Source: Pseudomonadaceae bacterium SI-3 (GTDB taxonomy: Bacteria > Pseudomonadota > Gammaproteobacteria > Pseudomonadales > Pseudomonadaceae). Taken from it: a stretch of 64,000 nt of DNA. Numbering within the stretch: the first letter of the stretch is position 1; each line of letters starts with the position of its first letter. Location of the stretch: positions 1,922,001 to 1,986,000 of the forward strand of contig CP026511.1 in assembly GCA_004010935.1 (NCBI GenBank), in the 5' to 3' direction. Both the position numbers and the translations under genes were made by a program. Shown here piece after piece: positions 1 to 8,986 of this stretch. The notes beneath the pieces were generated by a model that did no database searches, had not been told where the DNA came from, and saw only the letters and a program-made list of their open reading frames with translations.

Positions 1-226
1 TCGAGTTGGGGATATCGACCACCAGACAGAGGCTACCCTCGGCGCTGCCGCAGGCATGGCGCGCATCGCTGGGCACGACGGCCAAAAGCTGCTGCTGGAT
101 GCGACTGCCCCCGCCGTCAATCTCGAAATCCAGCTGCCCTCGCAAGCCGAACACCAGCTGCGTGTGCTCATGGCTGTGGATGATCTGGTCGTGGTTGTAA
201 TGACGCAGGGAAAGGATGGGCGGCAT
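1..226 (-). CDS. AraC-family transcriptional regulator, N-terminal cupin part (partial, cut by window edge)
   Basis: The minus strand encodes 75 codons beginning MPPILSLRHYNHDQI. It shows the beta-rich, histidine-containing pattern (HSHEHTQLVFGLRGQLDFEI) typical of the sugar- or effector-binding cupin arm of AraC/XylS regulators. The helix-turn-helix half would lie beyond the left edge. The start ATG at 226 has a GAGG ribosome site six bases upstream; an in-frame ATG at 244 is less well placed. It lies 80 bases downstream of cyaB on the same strand and could be co-transcribed with it. The effector cannot be told from this fragment. Confidence 0.7.
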   Translation of the reverse strand, partial: MPPILSLRHYNHDQIIHSHEHTQLVFGLRGQLDFEIDGGGSRIQQQLLAVVPSDARHACGSAEGSLCLVVDIPNS

Positions 227-305
227 GGTAGACCTCGACTGCATGCGGAACGCCGGCAGATCGCGATGGGTGATGACCCTTTGACCCGAACCGGGCCAGG
301 CGGTG

Positions 306-1694
306 CTACATGATGACTTTGTCGCGCAACTTGTCGGCAGCCTGATTGAGCGCCTGGATGACGCGCTCTTTGTCGAAGTTCTGCACGCCGTTGGTGTCGA
401 GATACATCGAGAAACCGGGCAGTTCGTGCTCGACGAAGCTGTTGGTAGCACCGAGGTCGCGACGGAAGTCGACCACTTGGTAGATCTGCACCGGACGGGT
501 GAAGCCTTTGACTGTGATCTGGCCTTTGTCGCGGCACATGATGACGTCTTTGACCAAGGAATAGGTCTCGTGGGAAATGAGGATTTCCCCTGCCTCGGCG
601 GAGCTCTCCAGGCGGCTCGCCAGATTCACTTCGCGACCGATGATTGTGTAGTCCATTCGGGTGTCGGCGCCAAAGTTGCCGACTGTGCAGTAACCGGTGT
701 TGATGCCCATGCGTATTTCCATCGGCTTGGTAATGCCTTGGCCGCGCCACTGTTGGCGAAGGACTTTCATGTGCTTGCGCATGGCGATAGCCATCGAAAC
801 GGCGGCCACTGCATCCTTTTTCGCACCCTGGCTGGCGGGGTCGCCAAAGAACACCATGACGCAATCACCGACGAACTTATCGATCGTGCCGCCGTACTTG
901 AGAGTGATCTTCGACATCTCGTTGAGGTAGGTATTGAGCAGATCGGTCAGGGCTTCAGCTTCCAGCTCTTCGGAAAGTTCGGTGAATCCCTTGATGTCGG
1001 AAAAGAACACCGTGAGCTTCTTGCGTTGGGTTTCCAGTCGCACGCTGCGCTTGCCGGAAAAAATCGATTCCCACACCTGTGGAGACAGGTACTTGGCGAG
1101 ATTGCGTGCCAACCGCGCAGCTTTCGCCTGCTGGGCTTCGACTTCGCTGCGTGCCTGAGCCAGTCGGATTCCCTGTTGGTGCACGTAATAAGCCGTTACG
1201 CACACGTACAGGGTGGTGAACAGGATGCTGACTGCCGATACCAGAACCGAGCTGACCCCCTCGAAACGCAAAGGCACCAGTAAGCTGGTCAGTCCGACGC
1301 CGATGCACACCATCAATAGCGTCATCAATAGATGACGCAGACTACCGACCACCAGCGCGCTGAAACTCAGCGTCAGTAGAAACATGAGGCTCGGCACAAG
1401 GCTGCATCCGAGCAGCACGATACCGGCGCCCGCGTTCAAGGCATCGAGGCACAACAGGGTCTGGGAGGTTTTCTCCGGGTGTTCGCGCTTGAAGCGGTAG
1501 CTCAGGTGATAGGCAAAGTGCGGATACAAGAGCGTATAGGGCACCAACCACAAAAGGTCGAGTGCGAACTGCTGGCTATAGACACCGGCGGCGAGCGTGG
1601 CGGCGCAGATCAGATAGGCGAAGACCCGCGCGTAATATTCACGCAGTGGACGAGTCGCGAGCCCGTTACGTCGTTCACCGGTCACGGTAGACAT
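306..1694 (-). CDS. cyaB: Class III adenylate cyclase with N-terminal MASE2 membrane sensor (CyaB type)
   Basis: Makes cyclic AMP from ATP at the inner membrane. The 462-residue product starts MSTVTGERRNGLATRPLREYY. Residues about 20-155 form several hydrophobic helices (MASE2-like), followed by a coiled linker rich in Glu and Ala. The C-terminal half is a class III cyclase domain: metal-binding Asp in FSDIKGFT and GDCVMVFFGDP, substrate residues in GTIDKFVGD and DYTIIG, and the VNLASR transition-state Asn/Arg pair. Length and architecture match P. aeruginosa CyaB, which feeds the Vfr virulence regulator (known for the family, not shown here). An ATG 63 bases further upstream is in frame but lacks a ribosome site. 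The N-terminus lies opposite the DUF962 gene with about 170 bases between. Confidence 0.87.
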   Translation of the reverse strand: MSTVTGERRNGLATRPLREYYARVFAYLICAATLAAGVYSQQFALDLLWLVPYTLLYPHFAYHLSYRFKREHPEKTSQTLLCLDALNAGAGIVLLGCSLVPSLMFLLTLSFSALVVGSLRHLLMTLLMVCIGVGLTSLLVPLRFEGVSSVLVSAVSILFTTLYVCVTAYYVHQQGIRLAQARSEVEAQQAKAARLARNLAKYLSPQVWESIFSGKRSVRLETQRKKLTVFFSDIKGFTELSEELEAEALTDLLNTYLNEMSKITLKYGGTIDKFVGDCVMVFFGDPASQGAKKDAVAAVSMAIAMRKHMKVLRQQWRGQGITKPMEIRMGINTGYCTVGNFGADTRMDYTIIGREVNLASRLESSAEAGEILISHETYSLVKDVIMCRDKGQITVKGFTRPVQIYQVVDFRRDLGATNSFVEHELPGFSMYLDTNGVQNFDKERVIQALNQAADKLRDKVIM

Positions 1695-1867
1695 TATGGT
1701 TGCTATCCCTGAAAGAAACCGGCGCTCTGGAATGCGCCGTTGGAGGCGACAGCGCATCGGTCGGCGCTGGCTCGGCGATCATAACCAAGTCGCCACCACT
1801 GCGCCAAACCGCCGGTCCATTCCGTGACCGGCAGCCGTTGCGGCGCGGCCCGGATGACCTAGTTGGA

Positions 1868-2185
1868 TCAGAATCGAATCTTGCCGGTGAGCATGTCCTT
1901 CAGCATCACCCAATCACCAAGAAAGCTGTACAGCGGGTACTGAAACGTCGCTGGACGGTTCTTCTCGAAGATGAAGTGTCCGACCCAGGCAAACCCGTAT
2001 CCAGCCAAAGGCATCGCCAGCAGCCATAGCCACTGTTGACTGATCACCGCATAGGCCAGGATCGCCAGTACCAGCAAGCTGCCAATGTAATGCAAGCGTC
2101 TGCAGGTGGGGTTGCTGTGTTCGGCCAGGTAAAACGGATAGAAATCTGCAAAGCGGGTAAAGCGTTCGGCGGTTTGCGTGCTCAT
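1868..2185 (-). CDS. Mpo1-like (DUF962, YGL010W-type) small membrane protein
   Basis: A 105-residue protein beginning MSTQTAERFTRFADFYPFYL. It carries the conserved pattern of the DUF962/Mpo1 family: a YL.EH.NP.CRRLHY.G segment with two His (EHSNP and RLHYIG), two central hydrophobic helices, and an F-x-WVGHF.FEKNRPATF block. Yeast Mpo1 is an Fe-dependent alpha-oxygenase acting on 2-hydroxy fatty acids. Whether the bacterial members do this is not established. It is transcribed towards cyaB and is divergent from the AraC-type gene at 2358. Confidence 0.8.
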   Translation of the reverse strand: MSTQTAERFTRFADFYPFYLAEHSNPTCRRLHYIGSLLVLAILAYAVISQQWLWLLAMPLAGYGFAWVGHFIFEKNRPATFQYPLYSFLGDWVMLKDMLTGKIRF

Positions 2186-2357
2186 GCCGCACCTCCTGTC
2201 ATTGTGGTCGTTGGAGTCTAGAACCTTAGGTATGGCAGGCCACTGACTCCAGGTGCCAGTTTAGTACCCTTGTGTACCATCGATCAGCGGTTGAAACTGC
2301 GCAGATCGCTGTGGTGACGGCGTGCCACGTACAGTCTGAGCATGAGTGAATCGATTG

Positions 2358-3359
2358 ATGACAGAACGCACCACGTCCTCGAGCTGGGCCTTGAGTATTG
2401 TCCAGGCGCTCGAGCTCGACGGCCTCGACTGCCAGGACCTGTTCGTCAAGCTGGGGCTCGACTATTCCGCGCTGAACGACCCCGACGCGCGTTTTGCCCA
2501 GGATGGCATGACCCGGCTCTGGCAGCGTGCGGTGGAGATTACCGGCAATCCGGCGATCGGCTTGAATCTGGCGAAAGTGATGCGCCCCGGCGCGATGCAT
2601 GTGGTCGGTTATGCACTGATGTCCAGCAGTACGCTCAGGGACAGCTTCCAGCGCTTGGTGCGGTACCAGCGCATCATTGCCGAAGGCGCGGATTTGCAGT
2701 TTGGGTCAACCAATCGCGGCGCCTTGTTAACCTTGGCGATCCATGGCGATCAACTGCCTCCGGCCCGCCAGAGCGCAGATGGCTCGTTGGCCAGTACGCT
2801 TGCATTCTGTCGGTGGCTGACCGGTAAACCGCTGGCTCCGATCGAGGTCTACTTCCGAGGCCCGCCACCGGCGGATATCGAACCGTACCAGGCCGCGTTC
2901 CAAGCGCCGTTACGCTTCAATGCCGAGTACCACGGCATGCTGATACGCCATGTCGATGTAGATATTGCGCTACCTACTGCCAACACCGAACTGGCCCAAT
3001 TGCATGACCGGTTTGCCGGCGATTACCTGGCGCGCTTCTCGGACAGCCGCGTGACCCATCAGGCACGGCAGGTGATCTGCCGCCTGTTGCCGCAGGGAGA
3101 ACCGCGGCGCGAAACGGTGGCGCAGTCGCTGCACCTGTCTGAACGTTCCTTGCAGCGGCGCCTGGACGAGGAGGGCACCAGCTTCCAACAATTGCTAGAC
3201 GACACGCGGCGAACGCTTGCCGAGCAGTACTTGGCGCGAGCGGATCTCGCCTTGCTGGAAGTGGCCTATCTGCTGGGCTTTGCCGATCCGAGTAATTTCT
3301 TTCGCGCCTTCAAACGCTGGTTTGCAATGACTCCCGGCGAATACCGGGCGCAGCGTTGA
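2358..3359 (+). CDS. AraC-family transcriptional regulator with Arabinose_bd (OruR/ArgR-like) N-terminal domain
   Basis: A 333-residue DNA-binding regulator. The N-terminal two thirds show the AraC 'arabinose-binding' layout seen in Pseudomonas OruR-like regulators (MRPGAMHVVGYALMSSSTL at about residue 80). The C-terminus is a double helix-turn-helix: VAQSLHLSERSLQRRL and then VAYLLGFADPSNFFRAFKRW, ending TPGEYRAQR. ATG 2358 was chosen because the product begins MTERTTSSSW as in relatives. GTG 2346 is four codons upstream in frame and is possible. It is divergent from the Mpo1-like gene and followed by a strong terminator at 3419, so it is probably monocistronic. The target is unknown. Confidence 0.85.
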   Translation: MTERTTSSSWALSIVQALELDGLDCQDLFVKLGLDYSALNDPDARFAQDGMTRLWQRAVEITGNPAIGLNLAKVMRPGAMHVVGYALMSSSTLRDSFQRLVRYQRIIAEGADLQFGSTNRGALLTLAIHGDQLPPARQSADGSLASTLAFCRWLTGKPLAPIEVYFRGPPPADIEPYQAAFQAPLRFNAEYHGMLIRHVDVDIALPTANTELAQLHDRFAGDYLARFSDSRVTHQARQVICRLLPQGEPRRETVAQSLHLSERSLQRRLDEEGTSFQQLLDDTRRTLAEQYLARADLALLEVAYLLGFADPSNFFRAFKRWFAMTPGEYRAQR

Positions 3360-3418
3360 CGTGGCCCTGCCGGAACTTGTGCTCTGCCGCTATAGCCTTA
3401 GCTTGCGTATATATGACC

Positions 3419-3441
3419 GCGGCGCCCTCGCGCCGCTTTTT
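3419..3441 (+). terminator. Rho-independent terminator after the AraC gene
   Basis: Perfect stem GCGGCGC / GCGCCGC with a four-base loop, followed by five T residues. It lies 60 bases past the AraC stop codon and just before the DUF808 start. Confidence 0.8.
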
Positions 3442-3467
3442 GATAAAAACCAATAGGATGACCCGCA

Positions 3468-4397
3468 TTGGCCAGTAGCCTTCTTGCCTTGATCGACGAT
3501 ATCGCTTCGGTCCTGGATGACGTATCCCTGATGACTAAGGTCGCGGCGAAGAAAACCGCCGGCGTGCTGGGAGATGACCTTGCACTCAATGCTCAGCAGG
3601 TCACCGGCGTCAACGCGGACCGCGAACTGCCGGTGGTTTGGGCCGTGGCCAAAGGGTCCATGCGCAACAAGCTGATTCTGGTGCCGGCTGCGTTGCTGAT
3701 TAGCGCATTCATCCCGTGGGCTATCACACCGTTGTTGATGCTTGGCGGCGCGTTTCTCTGTTTCGAAGGTTTCGAGAAGCTGGCGCACCGGTTCCTGCAT
3801 CGCGATGAGGACCACCATGCCCAGCAAATCGAGGCGTTGGCGGACGAGACTGTCGACATGGTGGCATTCGAGCGCGACAAGATCAGTGGGGCGGTGCGTA
3901 CCGATTTCATTCTGTCTGCCGAGATCATCGCCATTACGCTGGGTACGGTCGCCGCCGCGAGCTTCGTCGAGCAGATCGCCGTGCTCGCGGGCATCGCGAT
4001 CATCATGACCATTGGCGTCTACGGTTTGGTTGCCGGCATCGTCAAACTCGACGACGCGGGCCTGGCGCTGAGCAAACGCAGCAGTTCTGCAGCGCAGTCG
4101 CTGGGCCGCGCCATTCTTTCGGTCGCGCCCTGGTTGATGAAGTCCTTGTCGGTGATTGGCACGGCCGCCATGTTCATGGTCGGCGGCGGCATCCTGACCC
4201 ACGGTTTCAAGGCTATCCACCACTTCATCGAGAACAGCGCGGAGCACACTGTGACGCTGCCATACATTGGCTCGGTTCTGGCCGGGCTGTTGCCGACGCT
4301 GCTGGATGCCGCCTTCGGGATATTGGCCGGCGGTCTGGTGTTTGCAGTGGTCGAGCTGAGCAAACGCCTGTTCAAGCGTCGATCCGAAACCGCTTGA
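3468..4397 (+). CDS. DUF808 (YedI-family) inner-membrane protein
   Basis: A 309-residue integral membrane protein that starts at TTG 3468 behind AGGA (nine-base spacing). The start [20 protein letters not shown] and the segment [21 protein letters not shown] are hallmarks of the DUF808/YedI family. There are several hydrophobic segments (about residues 70-105, 145-185, 220-250 and 275-300). The function of the family is not established. It precedes the cytosine deaminase gene by about 40 bases on the same strand and may share its transcript. Confidence 0.85.
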   Translation: MASSLLALIDDIASVLDDVSLMTKVAAKKTAGVLGDDLALNAQQVTGVNADRELPVVWAVAKGSMRNKLILVPAALLISAFIPWAITPLLMLGGAFLCFEGFEKLAHRFLHRDEDHHAQQIEALADETVDMVAFERDKISGAVRTDFILSAEIIAITLGTVAAASFVEQIAVLAGIAIIMTIGVYGLVAGIVKLDDAGLALSKRSSSAAQSLGRAILSVAPWLMKSLSVIGTAAMFMVGGGILTHGFKAIHHFIENSAEHTVTLPYIGSVLAGLLPTLLDAAFGILAGGLVFAVVELSKRLFKRRSETA

Positions 4398-4438
4398 TGG
4401 CGATAACACCATCTACCAAGACAGAAGGGGCAATGTAA

Positions 4439-4879
4439 ATGGACGAATTCATGCAGGCAGCGATAGATGAAGCGGAGAAGGGACTCGCCGAGGGCGGCAT
4501 TCCAATCGGTTCGGTAATCGTCCATCGGGGGCGAATCATTGGCCGCGGCCACAATCGGCGGGTTCAGCAGGGCAGCGCGGTGCTGCACGGGGAGATGGAC
4601 GCCTTCGAAAACGCTGGTCGGCAACCGGCCAGCGTCTACGCCGAGTCGATCCTCTATACCACACTGTCGCCGTGTCCCATGTGCAGCGGGGCGATCCTGC
4701 TGTATGGCATACCCAAGGTCGTGATCGGTGAGAATCAGACCTTTATGGGCGAGGAGCTGCTGTTACGTGGTCGCGGTGTTGAGGTCGAAGTGCTGCAGGA
4801 GGCACGCTGTGTCGAGATGATGCGTCGCTTTATCGCCGATAGCCCTGACCTGTGGAACGAGGACATCGGCGAGACGTAA
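4439..4879 (+). CDS. Cytosine deaminase, fungal Fcy1-like (cytidine-deaminase fold)
   Basis: A zinc hydrolase of the cytidine/dCMP-deaminase fold, 146 residues. The zinc site is LHGEMD (His and catalytic Glu) plus SPCPMCSGAI (two Cys). It follows the yeast cytosine deaminase FCY1 closely: GGIPIGS, RGHNRR.Q.GSAVLHGE, LYTTLSPCPMCSGAI, YGIPK.VIGEN and a terminal DIGE are all in register. This differs from E. coli CodA (TIM barrel) and from tRNA deaminase TadA. The likely reaction is cytosine to uracil for pyrimidine salvage, in the cytoplasm. It converges on trkH with five bases between stop codons. Substrate assignment rests on remembered similarity. Confidence 0.8.
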   Translation: MDEFMQAAIDEAEKGLAEGGIPIGSVIVHRGRIIGRGHNRRVQQGSAVLHGEMDAFENAGRQPASVYAESILYTTLSPCPMCSGAILLYGIPKVVIGENQTFMGEELLLRGRGVEVEVLQEARCVEMMRRFIADSPDLWNEDIGET

Positions 4880-4884
4880 TCCGG

Positions 4885-6336
4885 TCAATGACGCCAGAAC
4901 GAAGGGGTCAGCATTACCAGCACCGTGATGATTTCCAGCCGGCCGAGCAGCATGCCGAACGACAGGAGCCACTTTGCCGAGTCTGGCAGAGTGGAGAAGT
5001 TGCCCGCCGGACCGATGATTGGACCGAGTCCTGGGCCCACGTTACACACTGCGGTCGCTGCAGCGGTGAGCGCGGTGAGCATATCGAGCCCGAGTAATGC
5101 CAGCGCCATCGCCAACGCGCCGATGGTAATGGTGAAGAAGAACGAGAAGGTCAGGATCGACCGCACGATTTCTTCGTCGAGGGTGTGCTTGTTGTAGCGC
5201 TGTTTGATGACGGCGCGCGGATGCACCAGCTGCGCCAGGTTGGCGCGAAGCAGGGCATAGGCGACCTGAAAGCGGAAGATCTTCAAACCACCCGAGGTCG
5301 AGCCGGAGCAGCCACCGATGAAGGTCAGGTAGAAAAAAGCCAGCACGGCGAACTCGCCCCACTGCGTGTAATCACCTAGCGCAAAGCCGGTCGTGGTCAC
5401 CACCGATACGACGTTCAGCGAAACAATGCGCAGGGCGTCGAGAAAGACATAGTCGGAGTTGAAGGTCAGCCAGATCGCAAACGAGATGCAGATGATCAGC
5501 AGCATGCCAACGAAGCCCTTCACCTGCTGATCATGGAGCAGGGCGTAGCGGTTACCGCGAACCGTCGAAACCATCAGAATGAAGGGCAAACCACCGAGCA
5601 ACATGAACACCACGGCGACCCAGTGCGCCGCGGGGGTGAACTTGGCCATCGAACTGTCGGATGTCGAGTAGCCGCCGGTGGAAATGGTGGTCATGGCATG
5701 GTTGATCGCCTCAAAAGGCGTCATTCCGCTCAGCCAATAGGCCAGCCCGCAGAGTAGGGTGAGCGCGAGATAAACGATCAGGATCGACTTGGCCATGACG
5801 TGCGAACGCGGCATGGCTTTTTGCGACCAATCCGATGATTCAGTCTGGAACAGCCGCATGCCACCGATGCGCAGCAACGGCAGAATCGCCACGGCCATGC
5901 CGATGAAGCCGATGCCCCCGAGCCACTGCAGCATCGAACGCCACATCAGCAAGCCGGGCGATGCCGAATCCAGGCCGGAGAGTACCGTCGAGCCTGTCGT
6001 GGTAATGCCCGACATGGTCTCGAAAAAAGCATTGGTATAGCTGATGTGGTGAATCAGCATCATCGGCAATGCGGCGAAGCAGCAAACGATCAACCAGCTT
6101 GCGGTGGTCAGGAAATACATGTCACGAGGACGTAGTTGGGTAAGCTCAGGCCTGCCGGGCGCGATCAAGGCGATACCGCTGCTGAAGGTGATCAGGCTGG
6201 CCCAGAGGAACGCTTGCAAATCGTCAGTGCGATCAAATGCGAACAGCGTGATCATTGGAATGACCATGCTGACAGCGAGTGTGATCAGAAAAATGCCGAG
6301 AATGAAACCGATGATGCGCAGGGTCGGCAAGGCCAT
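4885..6336 (-). CDS. trkH: Trk potassium uptake system membrane subunit TrkH/TrkG
   Basis: A 483-residue K+ transport protein of the inner membrane. Four pore-loop repeats are visible, each with the selectivity-filter glycine: GITTTGSTVLSG, TISTGGYST, VTTTGFALGDY and CNVGPGLGP. About ten hydrophobic helices surround them. It works with the cytoplasmic regulator TrkA, which is not in this window. Length is standard for TrkH. It is divergent from the YkgJ-like gene, with about 190 bases between starts. Confidence 0.95.
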   Translation of the reverse strand: MALPTLRIIGFILGIFLITLAVSMVIPMITLFAFDRTDDLQAFLWASLITFSSGIALIAPGRPELTQLRPRDMYFLTTASWLIVCCFAALPMMLIHHISYTNAFFETMSGITTTGSTVLSGLDSASPGLLMWRSMLQWLGGIGFIGMAVAILPLLRIGGMRLFQTESSDWSQKAMPRSHVMAKSILIVYLALTLLCGLAYWLSGMTPFEAINHAMTTISTGGYSTSDSSMAKFTPAAHWVAVVFMLLGGLPFILMVSTVRGNRYALLHDQQVKGFVGMLLIICISFAIWLTFNSDYVFLDALRIVSLNVVSVVTTTGFALGDYTQWGEFAVLAFFYLTFIGGCSGSTSGGLKIFRFQVAYALLRANLAQLVHPRAVIKQRYNKHTLDEEIVRSILTFSFFFTITIGALAMALALLGLDMLTALTAAATAVCNVGPGLGPIIGPAGNFSTLPDSAKWLLSFGMLLGRLEIITVLVMLTPSFWRH

Positions 6337-6525
6337 GTGTGTTTGCTGCTCGGCTCGAAAAATGAGGTCGCCATTCTACGCCTGTCGCTGCGGCAGTAAA
6401 CCGGCTATCGGCGTGCAGAAAAATCTTTTACCAGGCGCCCTGTAGGCCTCTTCCCAAGTTCGCTGCGATGAATAGAATAGCCGCCCGGTGCCGGCCCTTT
6501 GCCGGTTTCTGAGTGTTCAGCTCCC

Positions 6526-6897
6526 ATGTCCATCGACAATCCCTGCCTCACGTGCGGCGCCTGCTGCGCGTATTTTCGTGTGTCTTTCTTTTGGGGCGAA
6601 TGCGCCTCATCCGGTGGTGCAGTTCCTGACAGCGCAACCGTGCAGGTCAGTCCGTTTCACGTCGCCATGCTCGGGACGGAAGCCAAGCCGGCGCGTTGTG
6701 TCGGCTTGATGGGCGACGTGGGATGTGGCGTGCGCTGCACCATGTATGAGCAACGTTCGAGTACCTGCCGCGAATTCGAGGCCTCTTGGGTAGATGGTCA
6801 GCACAATGCGCATTGCGACACGGCTCGGGCCGCCCATGGGTTGCCGCCGCTGATGCCACCGTTGGAGCCGCAGCTTTCGCCTGATCGAGTGGCTTGA
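6526..6897 (+). CDS. YkgJ-family cysteine-cluster protein
   Basis: A 123-residue protein opening with CLTCGACCAYFRVSF, the Cys-rich signature of the YkgJ/CxxCxxCC family (possible metal or Fe-S ligands). More conserved Cys follow in CVGLMGDVGCGVRCTMYEQR and STCREFE. The start ATG 6526 puts the first Cys cluster near residue 6 as in relatives; an in-frame ATG 27 bases upstream is also possible. The molecular function is unknown. It lies upstream of the nitroreductase on the same strand. Confidence 0.8.
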   Translation: MSIDNPCLTCGACCAYFRVSFFWGECASSGGAVPDSATVQVSPFHVAMLGTEAKPARCVGLMGDVGCGVRCTMYEQRSSTCREFEASWVDGQHNAHCDTARAAHGLPPLMPPLEPQLSPDRVA

Positions 6898-6990
6898 GAC
6901 GAACTGGCCAACGTGGCGATTGCCACGCTCCCACTGCCAAACGAACGGCTCGGGCCTCTAGAATGTCCGATTCGTTTTGGAGGTAGTCGG

Positions 6991-7557
6991 ATGGAAGCTC
7001 TCGACCTGATGCTCAACCGCGTGTCTGTCACGCGACTTACTGATCCAGCGCCGACGTCGGCCCAGCTGGACCTGATGTTTCGTGCGGCCTTGCGTGCGCC
7101 CGATCATGGTCAGCTGCGCCCTTGGCGGTTCCTGACCATTCAAGGCGAAGCCCGGGAGCGGTTGGGGAAGTTGATGGCTGAGTCGTTGCGTGTGCGCTCG
7201 CCTGAGGCCAGCGATGATGCCTTGCTGAAAGCCCGCAAGATGCCGTTGCGCGCGCCGCTGCTGGTGGTCGTCATTGCCTGCGTGCAGCCGCACCCGAAGG
7301 TGCCGGGTTCGGAGCAGGTGCTCGCGGTGTCTTGTGCGGCGCACGGCTTGTTGTTGGCTGCGCATGCACAGGGTCTCGGCGCCGTATGGCGTACCGGTGA
7401 GTTTTCCTACGATCCATACCTGGCAAAAGCCTTGGGGCTGACCGGCGACGAGCAGATCTTGGGATTCATCTATATCGGTACCCCCGAAGGGACCCTGCGG
7501 ACCCCGCCGGCATTGGAGCCCAAGGAATTCGTCAGTGACTGGACCGGGGCGAACTAG
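6991..7557 (+). CDS. Nitroreductase-family flavoprotein (YdjA-like)
   Basis: A 188-residue FMN-dependent oxidoreductase. RVSVTRLTDP near the N-terminus and APDHGQLRPWRF are the FMN-contact segments of YdjA-type minimal nitroreductases. GLGAVWRTGEFSYDP and LGFIYIGTPEG form the C-terminal signature. ATG 6991 has GGAGG seven bases upstream, a clear choice over longer in-frame openings. The physiological substrate is unknown. It converges with the cpxA-like gene, with stop codons one base apart. Confidence 0.88.
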   Translation: MEALDLMLNRVSVTRLTDPAPTSAQLDLMFRAALRAPDHGQLRPWRFLTIQGEARERLGKLMAESLRVRSPEASDDALLKARKMPLRAPLLVVVIACVQPHPKVPGSEQVLAVSCAAHGLLLAAHAQGLGAVWRTGEFSYDPYLAKALGLTGDEQILGFIYIGTPEGTLRTPPALEPKEFVSDWTGAN

Positions 7558-7558
7558 G

Positions 7559-8908
7559 TCACTCCGCTTGTAATCGGGCCTCGTCAGCTGGGTTCAGTGG
7601 TAGCTTCAACGTGGCGATGAAACCGCCGTCCGGGTGATTGCCCAGCAGGAGCTCGCCGTTATGCCGTTCCGCGGCTCGGCGGGCAATCGCCAGCCCTAAT
7701 CCGTGTCCAGCGGTGGTTTGTCCCGGTGCGCGGAAGAAGGGTTCGCTCAGTTGCGCGAGATGGGCCTCGTCGACCCCAGGCCCTTGGTCGCGGATGCTCA
7801 GCAGCAGGTGCTGTGTGTCGCTGCTGGCACGCAGTTCTATCGGCGCGCCTTCGGGGTTGAAGCGCAGAGCGTTGCGTAACAGATTGTCCAGGGCACGCTC
7901 GAGCATGTCCGGCCAGCCTTGCAGCTGGGCTTCGGTTTCGACTTGGCTGTCGATTCGCTGATTCGGCGAGACGATGCGGGCGTTCTCCTCAAGCTGCTCG
8001 AATATCGAACGCAAGTTGATGGGGTTCGGCGCCCCTGGGTCGGCGTCCAGCCTTGCGAGCTCCAGAATCTCGCTGATGAGGGCTTCCAGACGATCACACT
8101 CCTTGGCCAGCCGAGGCCAAATGACCTCACGTTCGGCCGGCGTGGCCCGCTCCGCCAGTGCGAGTGCGATTCTCAGGCGGGCAAGCGGCGAACGCAGCTC
8201 GTGAGAAACGTCACGCAGCAGTTGTCGCTGGCTGCCGATCAGGCTTTGCAGCCGGGCGCCCATGCGGTTGAAATCCTTGGCGAGCACGCCCAGTTCGTCG
8301 CGTCGCGTTGCCAGGCGCGCCAGAGAATTCTGCTGGTAGGTGGTTTGGCCAAGGTCGTGAACAGCGCCGCGAAGTCGATCGAGTGGACGGGTAATGGAAA
8401 GGGTCAGTAACAGGCTGAATCCAGTCAGGACAATTAAAGCGATGGCCAGCGCACTCAGTGGCCAGAACAGGCTGCCTCGGTGCCAGGCTTGTAGCTCCTG
8501 ATTCGGGATTCGATAGATGAAGAGGTAAGTATTGCCGGTCTCGGGGCTGGTGTAATCGGTGGTCAGCCGCCGCCAGGGTAGGCGACCGTCGCGGTGTTCC
8601 TGTCGCGCTTCGAACGCGGCGGCGCGAGCCGGGAAGGTACCGCGGATGATGGGCTGGCCGTTCTCGGCCAGCACCTGGACATCGACACCGTAGCGGTTGC
8701 GATGCCGCTCGAGCAGAAACTGTGCAGTGATCGGCCCCTGGCGCTCGTAGACCTTGGTCCATACTTCGGCCAGGCCATTGACGCCCGGGTGACGGTTGAG
8801 AATCCAGGCGTCCTGATTGAGCGCATGCCCCAGGAGCATGGCCAAGCCTGCCACCAGCGCAATGGCTAGCCAGAATGTCGCAAGAATGCGCCAGAACAGT
8901 GATCGCAC
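7559..8908 (-). CDS. cpxA: Envelope-stress sensor histidine kinase CpxA/CpxS
   Basis: A 449-residue inner-membrane sensor kinase. The first hydrophobic helix is at about residues 7-27, then a periplasmic domain of some 130 residues, a second helix at about 150-172, a HAMP linker (ITRPLDRLRGAV), a phosphoacceptor box with His in RDVSHELRSPLARL, and an ATPase domain (N box NLLRNALRF, G boxes DQGPGVDEA and GHGLGLAI). It is last in the minus-strand order cpxR, cpxP-like, cpxA. That order and the CpxR box at 9514 support the Cpx assignment; in P. aeruginosa the equivalent kinase is called CpxS. Confidence 0.87.
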   Translation of the reverse strand: MRSLFWRILATFWLAIALVAGLAMLLGHALNQDAWILNRHPGVNGLAEVWTKVYERQGPITAQFLLERHRNRYGVDVQVLAENGQPIIRGTFPARAAAFEARQEHRDGRLPWRRLTTDYTSPETGNTYLFIYRIPNQELQAWHRGSLFWPLSALAIALIVLTGFSLLLTLSITRPLDRLRGAVHDLGQTTYQQNSLARLATRRDELGVLAKDFNRMGARLQSLIGSQRQLLRDVSHELRSPLARLRIALALAERATPAEREVIWPRLAKECDRLEALISEILELARLDADPGAPNPINLRSIFEQLEENARIVSPNQRIDSQVETEAQLQGWPDMLERALDNLLRNALRFNPEGAPIELRASSDTQHLLLSIRDQGPGVDEAHLAQLSEPFFRAPGQTTAGHGLGLAIARRAAERHNGELLLGNHPDGGFIATLKLPLNPADEARLQAE

Positions 8909-8986
8909 CGGTCAGATACTCCAGGGAAAAGCCCGGCGCGTGTAATCCCTAAGGGGCGAACCGGGCAGGTTTGCTGTTTGAGTGGA

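Noticed and set aside
303..1283. Long + strand frame opposite the cyaB gene
   Set aside because: It is the antisense shadow of the cyclase domain; the minus-strand product has all catalytic motifs, while this frame has none.
3390..4412. Long minus-strand frame opposite DUF808
   Set aside because: Gln/Arg/His-rich translation without any domain; the + strand frame is a coherent membrane protein.
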